Below, piece after piece: positions 21,901 to 34,797 of a DNA stretch of 64,000 nucleotides (the first letter of the stretch is position 1; each line of letters begins with the position of its first letter). The DNA comes from Hydractinia symbiolongicarpus (lineage: Eukaryota > Cnidaria > Hydrozoa > Anthoathecata > Hydractiniidae), in contig NC_079888.1 of assembly GCF_029227915.1 (NCBI RefSeq), positions 9,531,001-9,595,000 on the forward strand, read 5' to 3'. Below the pieces are notes generated by a model. The model had not been told where the DNA came from. It saw only the letters and a list, made by a program, of their open reading frames with translations, and did not search any database. The translations under genes were made by a program, and so were the position numbers.

Positions 21901-24900
21901 GCTACAGCACATTTATGACAACCAAGTTTGGTTTGAACTGGTTTATTATAGCATGAGCATCACACAATTGCAGTATATAACAAATATGGCGGAACAAAAC
22001 ACCCTGGAAAATGGAATCTCCGGTTGTGGTGGAGTCTAACTAGCAATAACCAATAAGTATGGCTATATATATTACTATACAATACCCTGAAACAGAGATA
22101 ATTTTCCAAATGAAATCTGTGCTGTTTATATCACGGCCATTTATATTACGTAATAAGGACGCCTGCTTACGTCTGCTCTAGCTAGCTATAAAGGAAGCCC
22201 TGAAACAGATAATATCTTAGCCTAGCTAAATATATAATTCTAAGGTGTTGCACTAACCCATTATGTTATTGTAACTCAATCTTTTTAATTAAGAAGTGTC
22301 CATAGTAAAAAATAAAACGTTAAAACATAAAGCCTGGCTGACTACTACGTACCTTCCGTTCGGTTTCACTCAGAAACTTCCCCGTGATTTTGAATGAAAC
22401 AATATGTACCCTCATTCAGTTCGTTGAAAGACGGTCACGGAAACTAGACGGTATCCCCCCGGCGAATGCTTTGAACTTGGAGGAAAGAACTTTGACGAAC
22501 ACATTCGGCAAAACTTACGAACATTTTTTAACATTTGCTATGAAAAAGCAAACATGTTAAACAAATTTACGGACATTTTAGATAAAAGTACGAACGTGTT
22601 TAACAAAATACGAAAATATTCAACAAATGTACGAAGATTTTAGATAAACGTACGAACCCCACTTCACAACGGCGTTGAATGCGTTGATTCAAAGGCCTTA
22701 TTACTTCTTTAATAATGTAACAGACAAGTCACTAATGGGTTTCATTTCGTTATTGCAAGGTCGCCTAACAAAGTAAGCTGGTCACTAAACATTGTTTGCT
22801 TAATTATCCTTGTGTCCACGTAAAGTGACAGTGATAGTACTGATCTGCAAATTATTTGAGAAATAAATTTTACAGAATGTATTTTGTAGGTGAGTGGTCC
22901 CAAAGTCCTTAGTAACCGATAGGTTTTACAGGAAATTGAAGTACAAAAAAATGAAAAAGTTTGACAAATTGCGGCAACAAGAAAGGGGAACATTGAACGA
23001 AAAAAATTTGGTTCATTTTTTTGCGAAACTTATTTTTGCAGATTTGTGCCAAATCCGCAAGAGTAAGTTCTGCAGTGTCTCGTAAAAAATATCCTTGCTT
23101 AAATATCAACCAATACGTTTCAACAGCCTATTGTTTTTTATTTAAACCGATATTGTTAAAACCCGACAAAAGGGGCTGGTTGCGCTCCATCCCTTTGTTT
23201 GCGACACAAAGAAAAAAAAAGACTTTTAAAAGACAATAAGCTGTAATAATTTATCGCAATTGGTATGGCTGCCGCTGCTGGAGATAAGCAAAATCCATTA
23301 ATTTTGAACTATTTCAATAAAAAATTGATTGACTTTATTTCATGGGTTTTTTTATATCGACGATTAAAACCGCAACGCAATTCCCGATAACCTGAAAACC
23401 ATGCATTTTTGGTAAAAATAAAAAAGTAGACGAACAAAAATTCGTTATATCAAGAGTTCGTTATACCGAAAAATAAAGAAAAATTGGAATTTTGCCTCTT
23501 TAGTTAATTGAAATTCTGTCTAAGTGTATAAGTAGTACTTTTCTCGAAAATAACCCAAAATCCCATCAGCATTTTTTGTTTACATTATACTCTTAGACAG
23601 CAGTGGTTTCAACACTTGTTTCATTGCGTAAGCAGTTTCTATAAAAAAATATGGCTCATTAAAATGTTATTTACAGGATGTTATCTAAAAGTTAAAAAGT
23701 TTGGTTTGTTCTACACTTTTAAATTTAAGGCTAAATAACTTGGAAACGGTTGGAAATAACTGACGTCATCTCCTGCGTAGGTAACTAGGGATTACCTGGG
23801 ACCAATTTGGGTAAGTTTCAAATCTGGGTCCCCGAATCCGTTTTGGAATGGACGGGTTGATGAAACATAATATTAATACCGATTTGATGCACAAAACTTT
23901 GACGTTGACATTTTGTGCTTGAGTTCTTTATAAAGAAGTTCTTTAGAGTTCAGGAGACCAAAACTTTGGTTTGTTAAATCGAGAGTTCGCTATATCGGGG
24001 TGGATTTATAAGAGTTTCTAAGTCTAAATTTAAGGGGATTTTGGTTCGTTATATCGAGATGTTCACTACATCGGGGGTTCGCTTTATCGAGAGTCCAATG
24101 TAGTTCACAGGTTTCGCTGTGTCGCCTCGCACCGCATTTGGGTAGGTTGGGCACAAATCCACCTTATGGTGTAGGAAATTCTGTCTACTTTCATAAAAAA
24201 AAACAATACAGAGTAACAAAAAGTGACGAGGTTTTGAAATATAGCCTGCAGGTAGTAAAATGTTTAAAAATGGTTGAGCGCCCTTGACTTTCGTGGTTCA
24301 AATCAACAACATTTTTTTGTCGGCGAAACAGGAGACCAGACTTGCTTTCGACTTAGTAGAAAACAGTTTCATTTATCTAAACTATTAGGTGTTAAAATAT
24401 GAATACTCCTTTGGCCTAAAATGGTATTTCTTACGTGACACAAAATCAACATTTTAATTATTGTTTTTAGTAGGCTTTTTTGTTTTACTGTTCTATATTT
24501 TGTTGAAGGACGAAAAATGATGATTTTACCATGACCACATGAGCCCGTTTTAAATCACCAATCTCCTTTTTTTCATAAGTCTAAGACTAAACGGCCATGC
24601 TTATCAAAAAATATAGTAGAAGTATATAAGATGAACATTGAAAAGTTAAATTGCGTTGCGACGCCAGCAAAAAAAAAGAAGAAAATTTCTATAAAGTTAA
24701 ATAAAAATTTAGATTTTTTTACATCAATCTTTACATTTGATCTTACATATAGTTTACAATTTCAATAAGCGTGTTGCTATTCAGCTTCCGTTACTCAACA
24801 ATTTCTTCTGCATAATGTTCTAAACAAACAAAATGTAATAAAAGTTACAATTGATTTTTTTCACTTCGCACCGAACATTGTTTACCTACTCGTCATCTAA

Positions 24901-26400
24901 TTTAACACGTGTTCTAATTAGTTCGAATGGTCTTTTTTCAGAATTTTCTTAATTTATTTCCTAATTTTTAACGCGACATTCTTTTCACTAATGTTTGTTT
25001 TTCCTCTAATTTAATGCGACTAAGGTTTTTCGCCTAATTAGAGTGTGAACCAGATAATTTAGGGGACATGCTTTCGTTATCGGCTAGGAAATCCCCGCCG
25101 AATATTGTTTTTGACATCGACCAAAGCGTACTTAATAAATTGGCACAAGCAGCTGTAACAGAAGTAAATAAGTGCAACAAAAAACGAAAATCAATGCAAG
25201 AAAAGAGTGATAATTATTACCGTAACTCTATAAAAATAGGTAATTTTTGGTCCACTAAATTGAGATAAAACGGTAATAAAAAAACGCCCCAAAAATTATT
25301 CAGGTACTGTTCGGAAATTTTTTTAGGCAAATTGTTCATTTTAAAAGTATTTATATCATTTATGTTATTACAAATCACTTATTCGCCCAAAAAATTATTT
25401 AGCAATTGTTTAAAATTTAGGCAATTTTAGAGGAGACGATTTTTTTATGAAAAGAAATGTATTTCACAAACAAACGAACCGGATTGAAAAATGCTAAATA
25501 GAAATCTCCTTAAGTAGAAATCTAGATCACAGTTAAAAGTTCAGGGTTAAAACTTTTGCGATCTTATTCAGAGGAAGAAACTTTTGCATCACGCACATAA
25601 AGGTAATTTTCGTTACTCTGGTCTGTAAAATACAAACAAGCAAGAACATTGTGGATGCGAAACATCAATTTTTGGAAATAATAGTTTACCCCCTAGTTAA
25701 TCTCGTGGCATCCGTACTATTAAAAAGAAACAAAACATTCTTAAAAGACAGTAACAAACTTATCGACCACACCTTGCCAACCTATCACTCAGTACACATA
25801 TGTATATTTTCCTAAATGAGTAAAAGAATACACAGGTGACTCCAACATAAAAATGACAAATTACTACGACGTGTGGAAGGCTCTTACCGTTATTAGACAC
25901 TACGGTACGTCAGTTATGTGGAATTCAGTACGTGAATTTCCACTCAAAAACGGAACGGAACGGAACAAGAAAAATACTTTATTATTCTTTTGTTTTTTTT
26001 AATTTCCCTGTCCACAAGAAATGTTTAAACAATTTCTACATTTAGTTTGGATCGAAACGGAAAATTTTATTAAAAGAACGAGAAGGGTTGCTAATAAAAA
26101 GAATGGGTTAGCATTTTGACAAAAATTGTTTAACGGAAGGCGCAGAAATTCTAAAATTCAAGACTTCAGATCTAAAAAAACAATGCATATTACGTATTAC
26201 AGAATATGACAAAATGCTCCTGGTTGCTACAGGGCTGATGGGACCTCAATATAATACGGCTTGACTCTTGAAACTAGAAAAATGATTTTGACTGATTTTA
26301 TAAATAATAATTCAGCATATCAACCATCAAAGAACTTTTTTAAATTTTTCTATATTTTTCTATTTTTTGAGATTCCGCCTTCAAAGTAATCAATGCACCA
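21901..26400. other. Intergenic, repeats only
   Basis: No gene recognised. About 22490-22660 has imperfect units built on TACGAACATTTTAGATAAA. About 23440-24100 has phrases such as TTCGTTATATCGAGA, like ends of pogo/Tigger-type DNA transposons. The ORF at 25068-25268 has no motif. If the MIC19-like gene has a terminal exon it should lie here on the minus strand; I could not place it. Confidence 0.4.
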
Positions 26401-26483
26401 CGAAATATAGCAGACGTGGTTATTCATGCAAAAACACACTGTACAACCCCCAAACAAGTGGCAAAAAAAAAGAAAATCTTACC

Positions 26484-29168
26484 AGCCTCGCGTTCTGTAC
26501 ACACTGTGCGAAATCTTTAACTTCTTGTGAACATTTTAGTGGTTGTTGTTTGTGCAGCTTATAACATTCTAATACTTTACTTTGTTTGTCGTTACATATT
26601 GGTGACTGTTGCAACGGCCTAAAATAAACAAACAAAAAAATTAATAAAGTGATTGTGAAAAGATTTGTCGTCAATCATATCCCACAAGAACTGGTAACGA
26701 AGTGTATTCATTTGTGCCTACTTATTTCCAAGAGCAAAAAAAATCGTCCTTCAAAAATCGTATTCAATTTTTAGGCGAAAAGAATTCCGTACTAGTTTTT
26801 TACGAAAAATTAATGCCTGGGTTACACTTATGAATAAGACGCGGAAGCAGAAACACATAACAAGAGCAACCACCTAAAAACAACAACAACAACCACATAA
26901 CAACAACCACACGGCAACAACAACCACACGACGACAAATAACCACACAACGACAAAACTACACGACAACAACAATCACACTAAAACAACCACACTACAAC
27001 AACAACCGCACGACGACAACAACCACACGACAACAACAATCACACTAAAACAACCACACTACAACAGCAACCACACAGCAACAAGCACCACATAACAACA
27101 ACAATAACTTAAAACTGAACGCAAAAAAAATAAACTTGCTGTGCAAATAACAAGAATGAAAACTCACTTTATTTTACATTCCAGCTCTTGCACACTGTAG
27201 TTAAACTCGTCCTTTAGTTCTTTCTCGCGTTTTGAAAACTAAATAAAAGCTTGCTGATTTTTTACCATATTTACAGGCAGTTGATATGAGCACAAATTTG
27301 TTTTTTGAAAAAAACAGACAATAAGCGAAACTTCATTGGACTAATCTGAATTAAAACATCAATAAAACACTAATAATCCAATCCTCAAAAAAGTTCGAAA
27401 ATCCCTATTTATGAACCGTTTTGACTTATTTTGCCCACGAATCCACCGCTATTAGGCCAGAAAATTGTTCTCTATCTTTGTGAAAAATATTAGAAAAAGC
27501 TAATGATCCAATTCTGAGAAAAGCTGGTAACGAACGGACAAGCAGACACAGATCATTATAGGATCTCACCTGTACCAGGTAGATTTAAAAAAGTATCATT
27601 TTCGGAATGGTTTTAAAAAAGCGAACAATACTAACACAAGAAGCATCAACTTTAAAATTTAAATAGATGTTGTCACAATGTATAGCAAACAACCAACCTT
27701 AGACAGCATGGCTTTGTTTTCTTTAGTCAGCCTATCAACTTCTTCTTGGAGTTCCAGTGAAGAGGTCGAACCAAAGTTTTTTTTGACATTCTCACTGTAA
27801 GTTTTTTTAATAGCTGACATTTGTTTCTCAGCACGCTCTCGCTCTTCAGCCAATCTTTTTTCCCAAAATGATTCAAGCTCGTGAAGTTTTTGCTGATAGA
27901 CATTACCATTTAGATTCTGAACCACATTGGATTTAGTACCTGTTCCACTTTTCATCTTGTTCATGCCATAACTTTTTCCCTATGACCATTTAAAATATTC
28001 GGTCTGTAAATACAAGCTAGTCAATTCATTATAACTAACAAAAGAAATTATTACAAGTATCAATCTTTTACACCTTACAAATCGTCTTTATATCATCAGT
28101 ATATACATCAAATGATTTATTAAACTAAATTTCTCTGCCGACCAGTAAAAAATAATTTAAATTTACCTATAACAAGTTTCGAAAATTCCAAAAGAAATAA
28201 GGTACCACTTTACCTTTAATGAGAAATTCTCAGGAAACGAATTGTAAATGGCAAATTTTGTGCTAAATTAGGTGCAAAATTTGCATGTGAAAGAAAAAAA
28301 CGTGGTAAATTTAAAATACTACATAGAAGCACCCTTTATTTTGATTTTTGGTCAGTAAAGAATTTTTCTAAAGGTTAGTTCCCATCTGGCGTTAAATCGC
28401 GTTAATTTTTTGCTCTAATTTCTGACCTTATAAATAAACTTTTCCATACCTTATTATGTAATTCTATGTTATTTTCTCACACAATCAGACCAATCAAAAA
28501 AACAATTCAGAATTAAGTTATAGATATAAATATAGATAAACATAGATAAATATATAGTTAATATCTTTCACATTTGCTGCATAATTAGTATAATGTGTAG
28601 TGAACAACAACAAGTCGGTTATTACCAACCTGTTGGAAAGCATGCTCAAGCATTCCTTGAAGCTCCTTTTCAGAAATTAGGTGTTCATTGTCTTTTACTA
28701 AAACCTCTAGCATGAAATAAAAAAAAGTAGTAAAATAAAAAAAAATGCATAAAAAAGTACATATCTCATTTTTTAGCCATTTACCAACCAATGTTAGTCT
28801 GATAGCAATACAGCCATGCACACCATATATAGATCAATCCAGTTTATTTTGTTTTAGTCAAAGAAAATTCAACATAAAACTTACTATCACTATCCACATT
28901 TGACGCTTTGTCTTGTCCCTTTAGTTGCAACATCACATTTTCTGATATCTATTGTTAAAAACAAAAATCAAATGTGATATGGTAAAAAAGACAGTGACAA
29001 TTTATAGGATCCCTATAAAATAGAATCAGAACCTGTCAGAAGAAGCGCAAACACACTTGCACATGCCAACACGTGTATGTAAAAGTATGCATACATATAT
29101 ACCTGAATTGTGCCAGTATCAGATCTTTGCATTGATATACGACGACTCGTAGACTCACCATTACCCAT
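26484..29168 (-). CDS. CHCHD3: MIC19/CHCHD3-like MICOS subunit
   Basis: Mitochondrial inner-membrane organising (MICOS) protein that helps hold cristae junctions. Exons on the minus strand, phase-compatible: 29103-29168, 28885-28948, 28630-28706, 27698-27979, 27168-27238, about 26486-26623; roughly 233 residues. The start MGNGESTSRR matches the N-myristoylation motif of CHCHD3 (Gly2, Ser6). ISENVMLQL in exon 2 matches the conserved SENV block. Exons 3-5 are charged and predicted coiled coil (ESFWEKRLAEERERAEKQ). The last exon has a twin CX9C fold, CNDKQSKVLEC and CSQEVKDFAQC, the Mia40-oxidised CHCH domain. A donor follows NARL, so a short terminal exon is missing from my model. CHCHD6/MIC25 is the alternative; one gene for both is common in invertebrates. 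Confidence 0.85.
26870..27112. repeat. Imperfect ACAACAACCACACG-type minisatellite
   Basis: Repeats of ACAACAACCACAC with interspersed CGAC variants for about 240 bp, in the intron between the CHCH exon and exon 5 of the MIC19-like gene. Confidence 0.8.
28230..28335 (+). repeat. Diverged fragment of the 57681-type MITE
   Basis: GAATTGTAAATGGCAAATTTTG followed by GGTAAATTTAAAATACT corresponds to the left half of the element at 57681-58059 and of the inner unit at 18326. It lies in a MIC19-like intron. Confidence 0.5.
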
Positions 29169-29768
29169 TATGCAAGTCTTGCATCCAAACCGTTTTTTTT
29201 ACTTATTTTTAAAAAGTCAACTAAAGTTTGAAAACAGTATATGCAGTACCCAACACGCATGTGATCTGAAATCACTTCAAATTAACATTGGTGAAAAAAA
29301 ACTTTGCAGTGTGGTCTATAGAAGCACACTATAGCCTTCCTGTTCTTTTTTCTTTTCCAAAATTTTACAGAAAATTTTGTATTATAATGGTGAAATTGCT
29401 TGTCACTTTCGCTACATGAAAACTAAAATCTCATATTCAGGACATTGTTCCTAGCAGAGTACATAAGAAAAAAAATAATAATCCAATAATATTCAAAAAT
29501 TTTGTTCACAAAAAAAACAAGTTTCAGAAGGTGCAACTAAAATACATTTACAATTGTGACACACCCAACTCTGTTGTGTAATTAACACTTGGACTAACTA
29601 AAATAGTGTATGCTATACTTGGCCTGTGACCACAAATCATGCTAGGTTTTGAAGCCTATTAAATGACTGTGGTAGTTACTGAATGACCTTTTTGTGCAAA
29701 TTTAAAGCAGAAAAAAACGGAAAAAAAATTTTTTTTAAAAGTTATATACACAAAAGATATTTAATATA

Positions 29769-29814
29769 CTACTCGTTAGCCCGTGGCAGACGTATACGGG
29801 TATTATAATATAGA
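29769..29814 (-). mobile_element. Helitron-like mini-element, internally deleted
   Basis: Minus-strand TCTATATTATAATACCCG and GTATACGTCTG are joined directly to CCACGGGCTAACGAGTAG, so only the two ends of the 145-bp family remain. The 3' CTAG has decayed to GTAG. Confidence 0.7.
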
Positions 29815-29984
29815 TATAACATATTTGCTATAAAAGTAATTGGCATATGTTAGAATGCTATTGAAAAAAGACCAATACAGAAGCATACACTCACCTAGGA
29901 AAAATATATTAGATCTGGTAAATTAACGAAGAATCACAAGAGGTATATATATACATTTACAAACAAGGCAATGGACATGACGTC

Positions 29985-30660
29985 ATGGAGGAAAGTGTAT
30001 CACGTGAGGAAAAACTGGTGAGTGTAATGGAGAGAATCAATCCAACAATTTTTCGAAAATGTTTCAAGGTAAGGGAAACTATAATTTTGCAATTTACCTT
30101 TAATACCTGCTTGTAAAGTCGTTCCAGGATTTTAAAAAATGACAATAATAGTAATGTAAGCCACATCAAATGGTTGGGTATTTTGGTTAGATCAAGTTGG
30201 ATAGGCATGAGAGTAAAAATAAAATTACAAGTAACACTCAGAAAAAAATTTTACTGGGAAATGTAGCATTGCTGGAAAAGATACGATGCAACAGCCTTTG
30301 TAATTCATGTCAGAACACGGCAACTGCATGCACGAATACCCAACAAAACAAGCATGTGAAAAAATGTAACATCTGCAAAGAATTACTGACGCTATTAAAT
30401 TTGAATTACAAATGTTGTGCAAACAGCATGGTTTTGACAAATAGATATTCTTTTAATTAAATTAATGGGGCTGCAAGTAATATTTTTTAAAAATAATTTT
30501 TTGAGGGAACAACGTCAAAGAATTTAACGGCAATAATTTTACTGTTTTGTCATCTGATGCATGCAATTATTTACTTGAGATAAAGGAGAGCCTCTTTATT
30601 CTTAAAGAGAAGCCTGTACCAAATCGCTCGATGGAATATGTGAAGAAAATAATGTTGTTA
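29985..30660 (+). CDS. Unidentified gene candidate with Cys-rich second exon
   Basis: I do not recognise this. Exon 1, 29985-30068, is 28 codons from ATG (MEESVSREEKLVSVMERINP and so on) and ends at a good donor GTAAGG in phase 0. Exon 2 starts at 30242 after ACTCAG in the same phase and has Cys pairs: CNSLCNSC, later CNICKELL, suggesting a metal-binding region. A third open stretch near 30506-30660 reads SSDACNYLLEIKESLFILKE with conserved-looking composition. It would need a weak donor near 30416 (phase 1). The unusual ATGACGTCATGG around the start contains a CRE-like TGACGTCA. Exon joins beyond exon 2 are inference. Confidence 0.35.
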
Positions 30661-30839
30661 TTTTTCTCAATGTTTGTTACATATTTAACGTTTCCATCAC
30701 TAAGTTTAATAACAATGTTCTCTTCTTTTCTCGAGAGAACAATTTTTAGTTGTTTAGTACATCCGAGTATGAAAATTCTTAAGAATATAGGCCCCTGTGA
30801 TCACCTTTGATCGACGTTTTCTGTTCCTATGCATGTGCA

Positions 30840-31946
30840 TACATTATATATATATACCTTATTACCAAATGTTAATTAAAACCCTGTTAATTTATTTAAT
30901 CAGGTAAATTTCCCCTATGTTAATAATGGGTGGCACTAAAAAATCCCCTGTTAATTCTTAAAAATAATTTTTAAACACCTTTAAATAGTTTTTAACAATA
31001 GGAAGAGAAAAAGAACAGGTTGAAATTTTTAAGCACTTTTAATCTCAAACAGGAATGGAAATAATCAAAGCAGGATGGAAAGCAGTAACTGCCTGTAAAA
31101 ACAATAATACACCATCCCACACACTTTAAAATCCAAATTGAAAATATGCGTTAATGCGTTAATTATGGGCACGTTAATTACTTGCTTCGTTATTTGTATG
31201 TAAGGTATATATATGCAATTTTGATAACTCAAGCTTTTATAACTTAAACTAGTTTAACTTAAACCTTGAATAACTCAAACATTTGTAACTTAACCCATTT
31301 TTGTACCAAGATCACACCTTTTCCTGGTAACTATTACCCCACCTCTCAAGAGCTTCCCTCAACTTGAACATTCAGAAGCCAAACTATTTTCCTCAGTCCC
31401 TTGGAAAGTTCAATTACCCAAAGTTAACTGTATATAGCCAGCTACCAATAGCCTAGTGTGGGTAATGTTATCTACATATCCAGATAAATTGTGCATAGAA
31501 AACTCATACAACTATATTATGCTAGCAGCTATATTAGCAATAGCTAGCCCACTGTGGGTAATGTTTAACCAATAGCCAGGATAAATGTTGCATAAGGTAT
31601 ACCCAGCATGGACAGGCAGGAAAAATGTGCAAAGATACGCAACTTCTCAAAATTCAAAAAGACGTGTAGATTATAAAAAAAGGTTACTGGTTATCAAAAT
31701 AACCTTTTAACAAACACAAATTCTATACCGCATGTAACCCCTTTTGCAGGGAAGATGCTTTATCCAAAATGCCATTCCGTGGTTTAAAATTAACTCTTAT
31801 TCAAAATACTTCGGCATTAAATATGGCTTCCTTTAGCCGCACTTATTACCCAGATCCCCGATTTACCCAGATTTTATTGCGGAAGTAGATATTTGGGTAA
31901 AACAGGAAAGAAATGTTGAATGATGATGTGTTTTTTTGGAAGAAAT
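30840..31946. other. Repeat-rich intergenic stretch
   Basis: Short CCCTGTTAAT phrases near 30880-30960, and 31230-31430 with AACTTAAACTAG/TAACTCAAACATTTG and a terminal GTTAACTGTA, resembling ends of pogo/Tigger-type elements. No gene recognised. Confidence 0.35.
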
Positions 31947-32290
31947 TTATTTACATTTTTTACAAAACCATTTCCTTCGTGACAAAGCTTGGACATTCGC
32001 AATGTTTGCACATTTATCGTGAAACCACTCCATGCACTTTGAACATTCCACCATTTCATCGTCCGTATTGTATGGCATACGGCAATCGCAATATATTTCT
32101 ACCAAATTTGTTTTTTCGGCCTTAAAGTTCTCTTTCTTGCGCGTAGCTTACTTGGAAAGGGAGTCATTTGACCAGCATCTAGACATGACAGAAGGTGTGG
32201 ACGAAGAGAATCATTGCCATATATCTTATCGCATGCGTTTTCACCGAATGCTAATGATGTAGGAAGCAAATATTGCAGCATCAATACACG
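31947..32290 (-). pseudogene. C48-protease/PHD mobile-element protein, C-terminal relic
   Basis: Minus strand, upstream part: LPTSLAFGENACDKIYG, then RPHLLSCLDAGQMTPFPS, the tail of a Ulp1-like (C48) protease of the kind encoded by repeated elements in animal genomes. After a frameshift: YCDCRMPYNTDDEMVECSKC followed by WFHDKCANI and WFCKKCK-stop, a C4HC3 PHD finger with all eight metal ligands in order. The protease catalytic Asp/Cys block (DCGLFA-type) is not readable, and frame changes occur near 32100 and 32285. So it is an incomplete copy. I recall this domain pair from repeated, uncharacterised proteins in fish and cnidarians. Confidence 0.72.
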
Positions 32291-32612
32291 AAAGGGTGGC
32301 GGAGCGCGGGACAGGGTCCCCTAATATGTTCGCGAAACCCGCTTATATTGCAGATCGCGGTTGAGGTGGATTTCCACACAGCAGATTTTGCACCTGAGCG
32401 AAAATTGTAACAGAGAGTTTTTATCGCTTGTGTAATTTTCATTAAGTTCATATGCACTTTGCTTTCAAATGCCACTCAAAGTTTAATTTATTCACTAACA
32501 CCCGTGGGTGAGAGTGTTTAAAATGCAACGAGAGTTCGGCGGAGGTAACAGCGAATTTAAGTAGGGCGCCGTATCGATCAATATTAGCTGTATCCGTCTA
32601 TACGGATGTTTT

Positions 32613-32617
32613 GATGG

Positions 32618-32648
<31 letters not shown>

Positions 32649-32650
32649 TT
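32613..32650. repeat. (TTTA)n microsatellite
   Basis: Nine or so TTTA/ATTT units. Confidence 0.9.
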
Positions 32651-32830
32651 TTAAGAAATTTATTTATATGTTGCTTTACTGTTTTGGTTTCTTGTTCAAC
32701 TTTGCGACAAAAATCTCTGAGCCAGCGGCGTTTTTTTTATTGTGTACACATCGACCGGGCGATTCAATTGCAACACGGCGCATAAAGCTGCTCTATGAAA
32801 ATCCACCTTTAAACACATAGCTACAGCTAA

Positions 32831-32924
32831 CTAGTCACAGGCCCGTCCTTTTTATACTGTGTTCCGCGCGTCTTGCTACTTGCGGTACTATTTTGCATGA
32901 CGTATACGGGTACAATAATATAGA
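32831..32924 (-). mobile_element. Helitron-like mini-element, truncated interior
   Basis: Minus strand begins TCTATATTATTGTACCCG, includes CGTATACGTCATGC and the AGTAGCAAGACGCG block, and ends at CTAG next to GTTAG. The 3' hairpin is reduced. About 94 bp. Confidence 0.7.
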
Positions 32925-33039
32925 TATATACAGGCAGACTAACTCATACTGAAAAGCCGTTTGAATCAAAATTAATAAGTTAGCAAGTTTGTAGTGGGAT
33001 TTCACAGCACGCTCCTAGAAAAAGTGTCTTAATGCTGAT

Positions 33040-33250
33040 CTACTTTTAATTTCTGGAATTTAATTGACTGGTGTAACCAGCTCATCAGTACCAGAGAAAC
33101 GTCAAATGACTTACTTGCTCCATCGACCTCTTAGAGAAACAGTGTTCAATCCAAAACAAAACAAGGATTTAATGGGTACTCTGCAAATATTGATGCAACA
33201 GAGGGAATTGCCATTCCTGCCCAACGTCGAGTTTGCATAAAGCCACTGCA
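33040..33250 (+). repeat. Dispersed repeat, copy 1
   Basis: TGGTGTAACCAGCTC, ATGACTTACTTGCTCCATCG, TTGATGCAACAGAG and CAACGTCGAGTTTGC recur in the same order, diverged, on the minus strand at about 60440-60640. Class unknown. Confidence 0.6.
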
Positions 33251-33259
33251 CGGTTTTTC

Positions 33260-34560
33260 TTTCTTGTAAGCTCTAAGGGAAGAAAAAATACAACGATAGA
33301 GCAAAGTTGATATCTACTGACACTGATTCCTTTGTTATTAACCCAAACCGTTGATGTATATCTCCATTTATGGGAAGTTAAAGACCTTTAGGACTTCTCC
33401 AACTACGACAAAGACAATAAGACGAAGACACAAATAAGAAGGTGTCAGGATAGTAATGATGATTAAGGTTAAAAAATTATGAAAAATTACATTAGCTTTC
33501 GATCAAAACAATATGCATTTGATTTTGCATGAACGCCATCAGAATCTACGGAACTGAAATATGAAAGATCTCCTGGTTACCAATAATCCATTTAATCGTT
33601 ATCTTTTCATCTGAATAGTGATATCATGACAAAGAAGGAGCTTGTGATGGATAGGTACCTCATATATTGTCCCAGAAAATGATCTATAACATATAGTTCG
33701 CATGATACACGCTCTCTTATAAGTAGACACTGAAGGCACGTGTAAACCATAACCATTAAATTTTATTGAACCGTCCCTCTGTAAGTATGGGTATACTATT
33801 CGATGCGTGGCTATTAGACAGATAAAACATGAACTTTGAACCCTTATGACTAACAGTAAAAACAGTTCTCTTCCCATCGTGAACATATGATTTATTTATT
33901 TTACTATGATAACCATTGTAGTAAAAAGAGTTTTTTCAATTTCGACGGGGTCTATAAAAGGTATTTTCAATCAAAAACATGCTATTGACACAAGAAAGGG
34001 ACTGCCACATATATAAGAAATGATGAGATGATATATGTTCTGTGAAAATGCTCAGTTTTCAAGTACTTTTCTAGTTACATAGGAGAACCTCTCGATATTC
34101 GTCCAATTTCTTGTTATATCAGATGATAATACCTAAATGCCATTCAAAGCAATTTGTTTATGCGAGGCATGCGTGAAAAAAAATATTCTTAATTAAATTT
34201 TTTTTTAGTTTTGCGAATAGCAAAATTTCTGAATTTTTAGGAAGGAAACTTTTCAGTTTGTTATACAGTAAGAAAGAGACTGTCGCATACAAGATATTTT
34301 TTAAGTAAGTTGAAAAATATGATCAACTTTGTTTTAACATACTTAATGAACAATGGTTAAGCGTCCAAAAATAAAAATTGCTTATGCGAAAATAATCAAA
34401 GTGGTTTTAATTGTTTTGGATAAATAACATTGGAAACCACAGAATAAAAGAATCAATGTTGAACTCGTTCCAATTTTAAAATCTAATGGCTCGACTTATC
34501 ATGTAAATTTTTCGGACACTCGTTTTTTCAGTTTGTAGAAATAAGTTAATATTATTAAAG
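33260..34560. other. No gene recognised
   Basis: AT-rich DNA. The 95-codon minus-strand ORF at 33599-33886 has no recognisable motif. Confidence 0.4.
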
Positions 34561-34579
34561 AAATAAACAATGGTAGCAA

Positions 34580-34797
34580 TGACGTTTGCATTGACTGATA
34601 TAAGCAGTGGAGGCGAAGGTTACAATGTGCTGATCATAAGCAAGAGAGGGAGGGGGAGGAAGTTTGCATTGACTGATATAAGCAGTGGAGGCGAAGGTTA
34701 CAATGTGCTGATCATAAGCAAGAGAGGGAAGGGGAGGAAGTTTGCATTGGCTGATATAAGCAGGGGGTGGGCCGAAGCTTGCAGTGTGCTGGTATAA
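34580..34797 (+). repeat. 78-bp tandem repeat, about 2.7 copies
   Basis: Unit begins TTTGCATTGACTGATATAAG and contains GAGAGGGAGGGGGAGG. Two copies are almost identical and the third diverges. The period is a multiple of 3, so the frame stays open as 26-residue repeats (DISSGGEGYNVLIISKRG), but nothing else supports coding. Confidence 0.85.

Noticed and set aside
25068-25268. 66-codon ORF
   Set aside because: Starts plausibly but has no recognisable domain and no continuing exon.
26870-27112. Possible CRISPR-like array
   Set aside because: Repeats are contiguous without unique spacers; it is a minisatellite in a eukaryotic intron.
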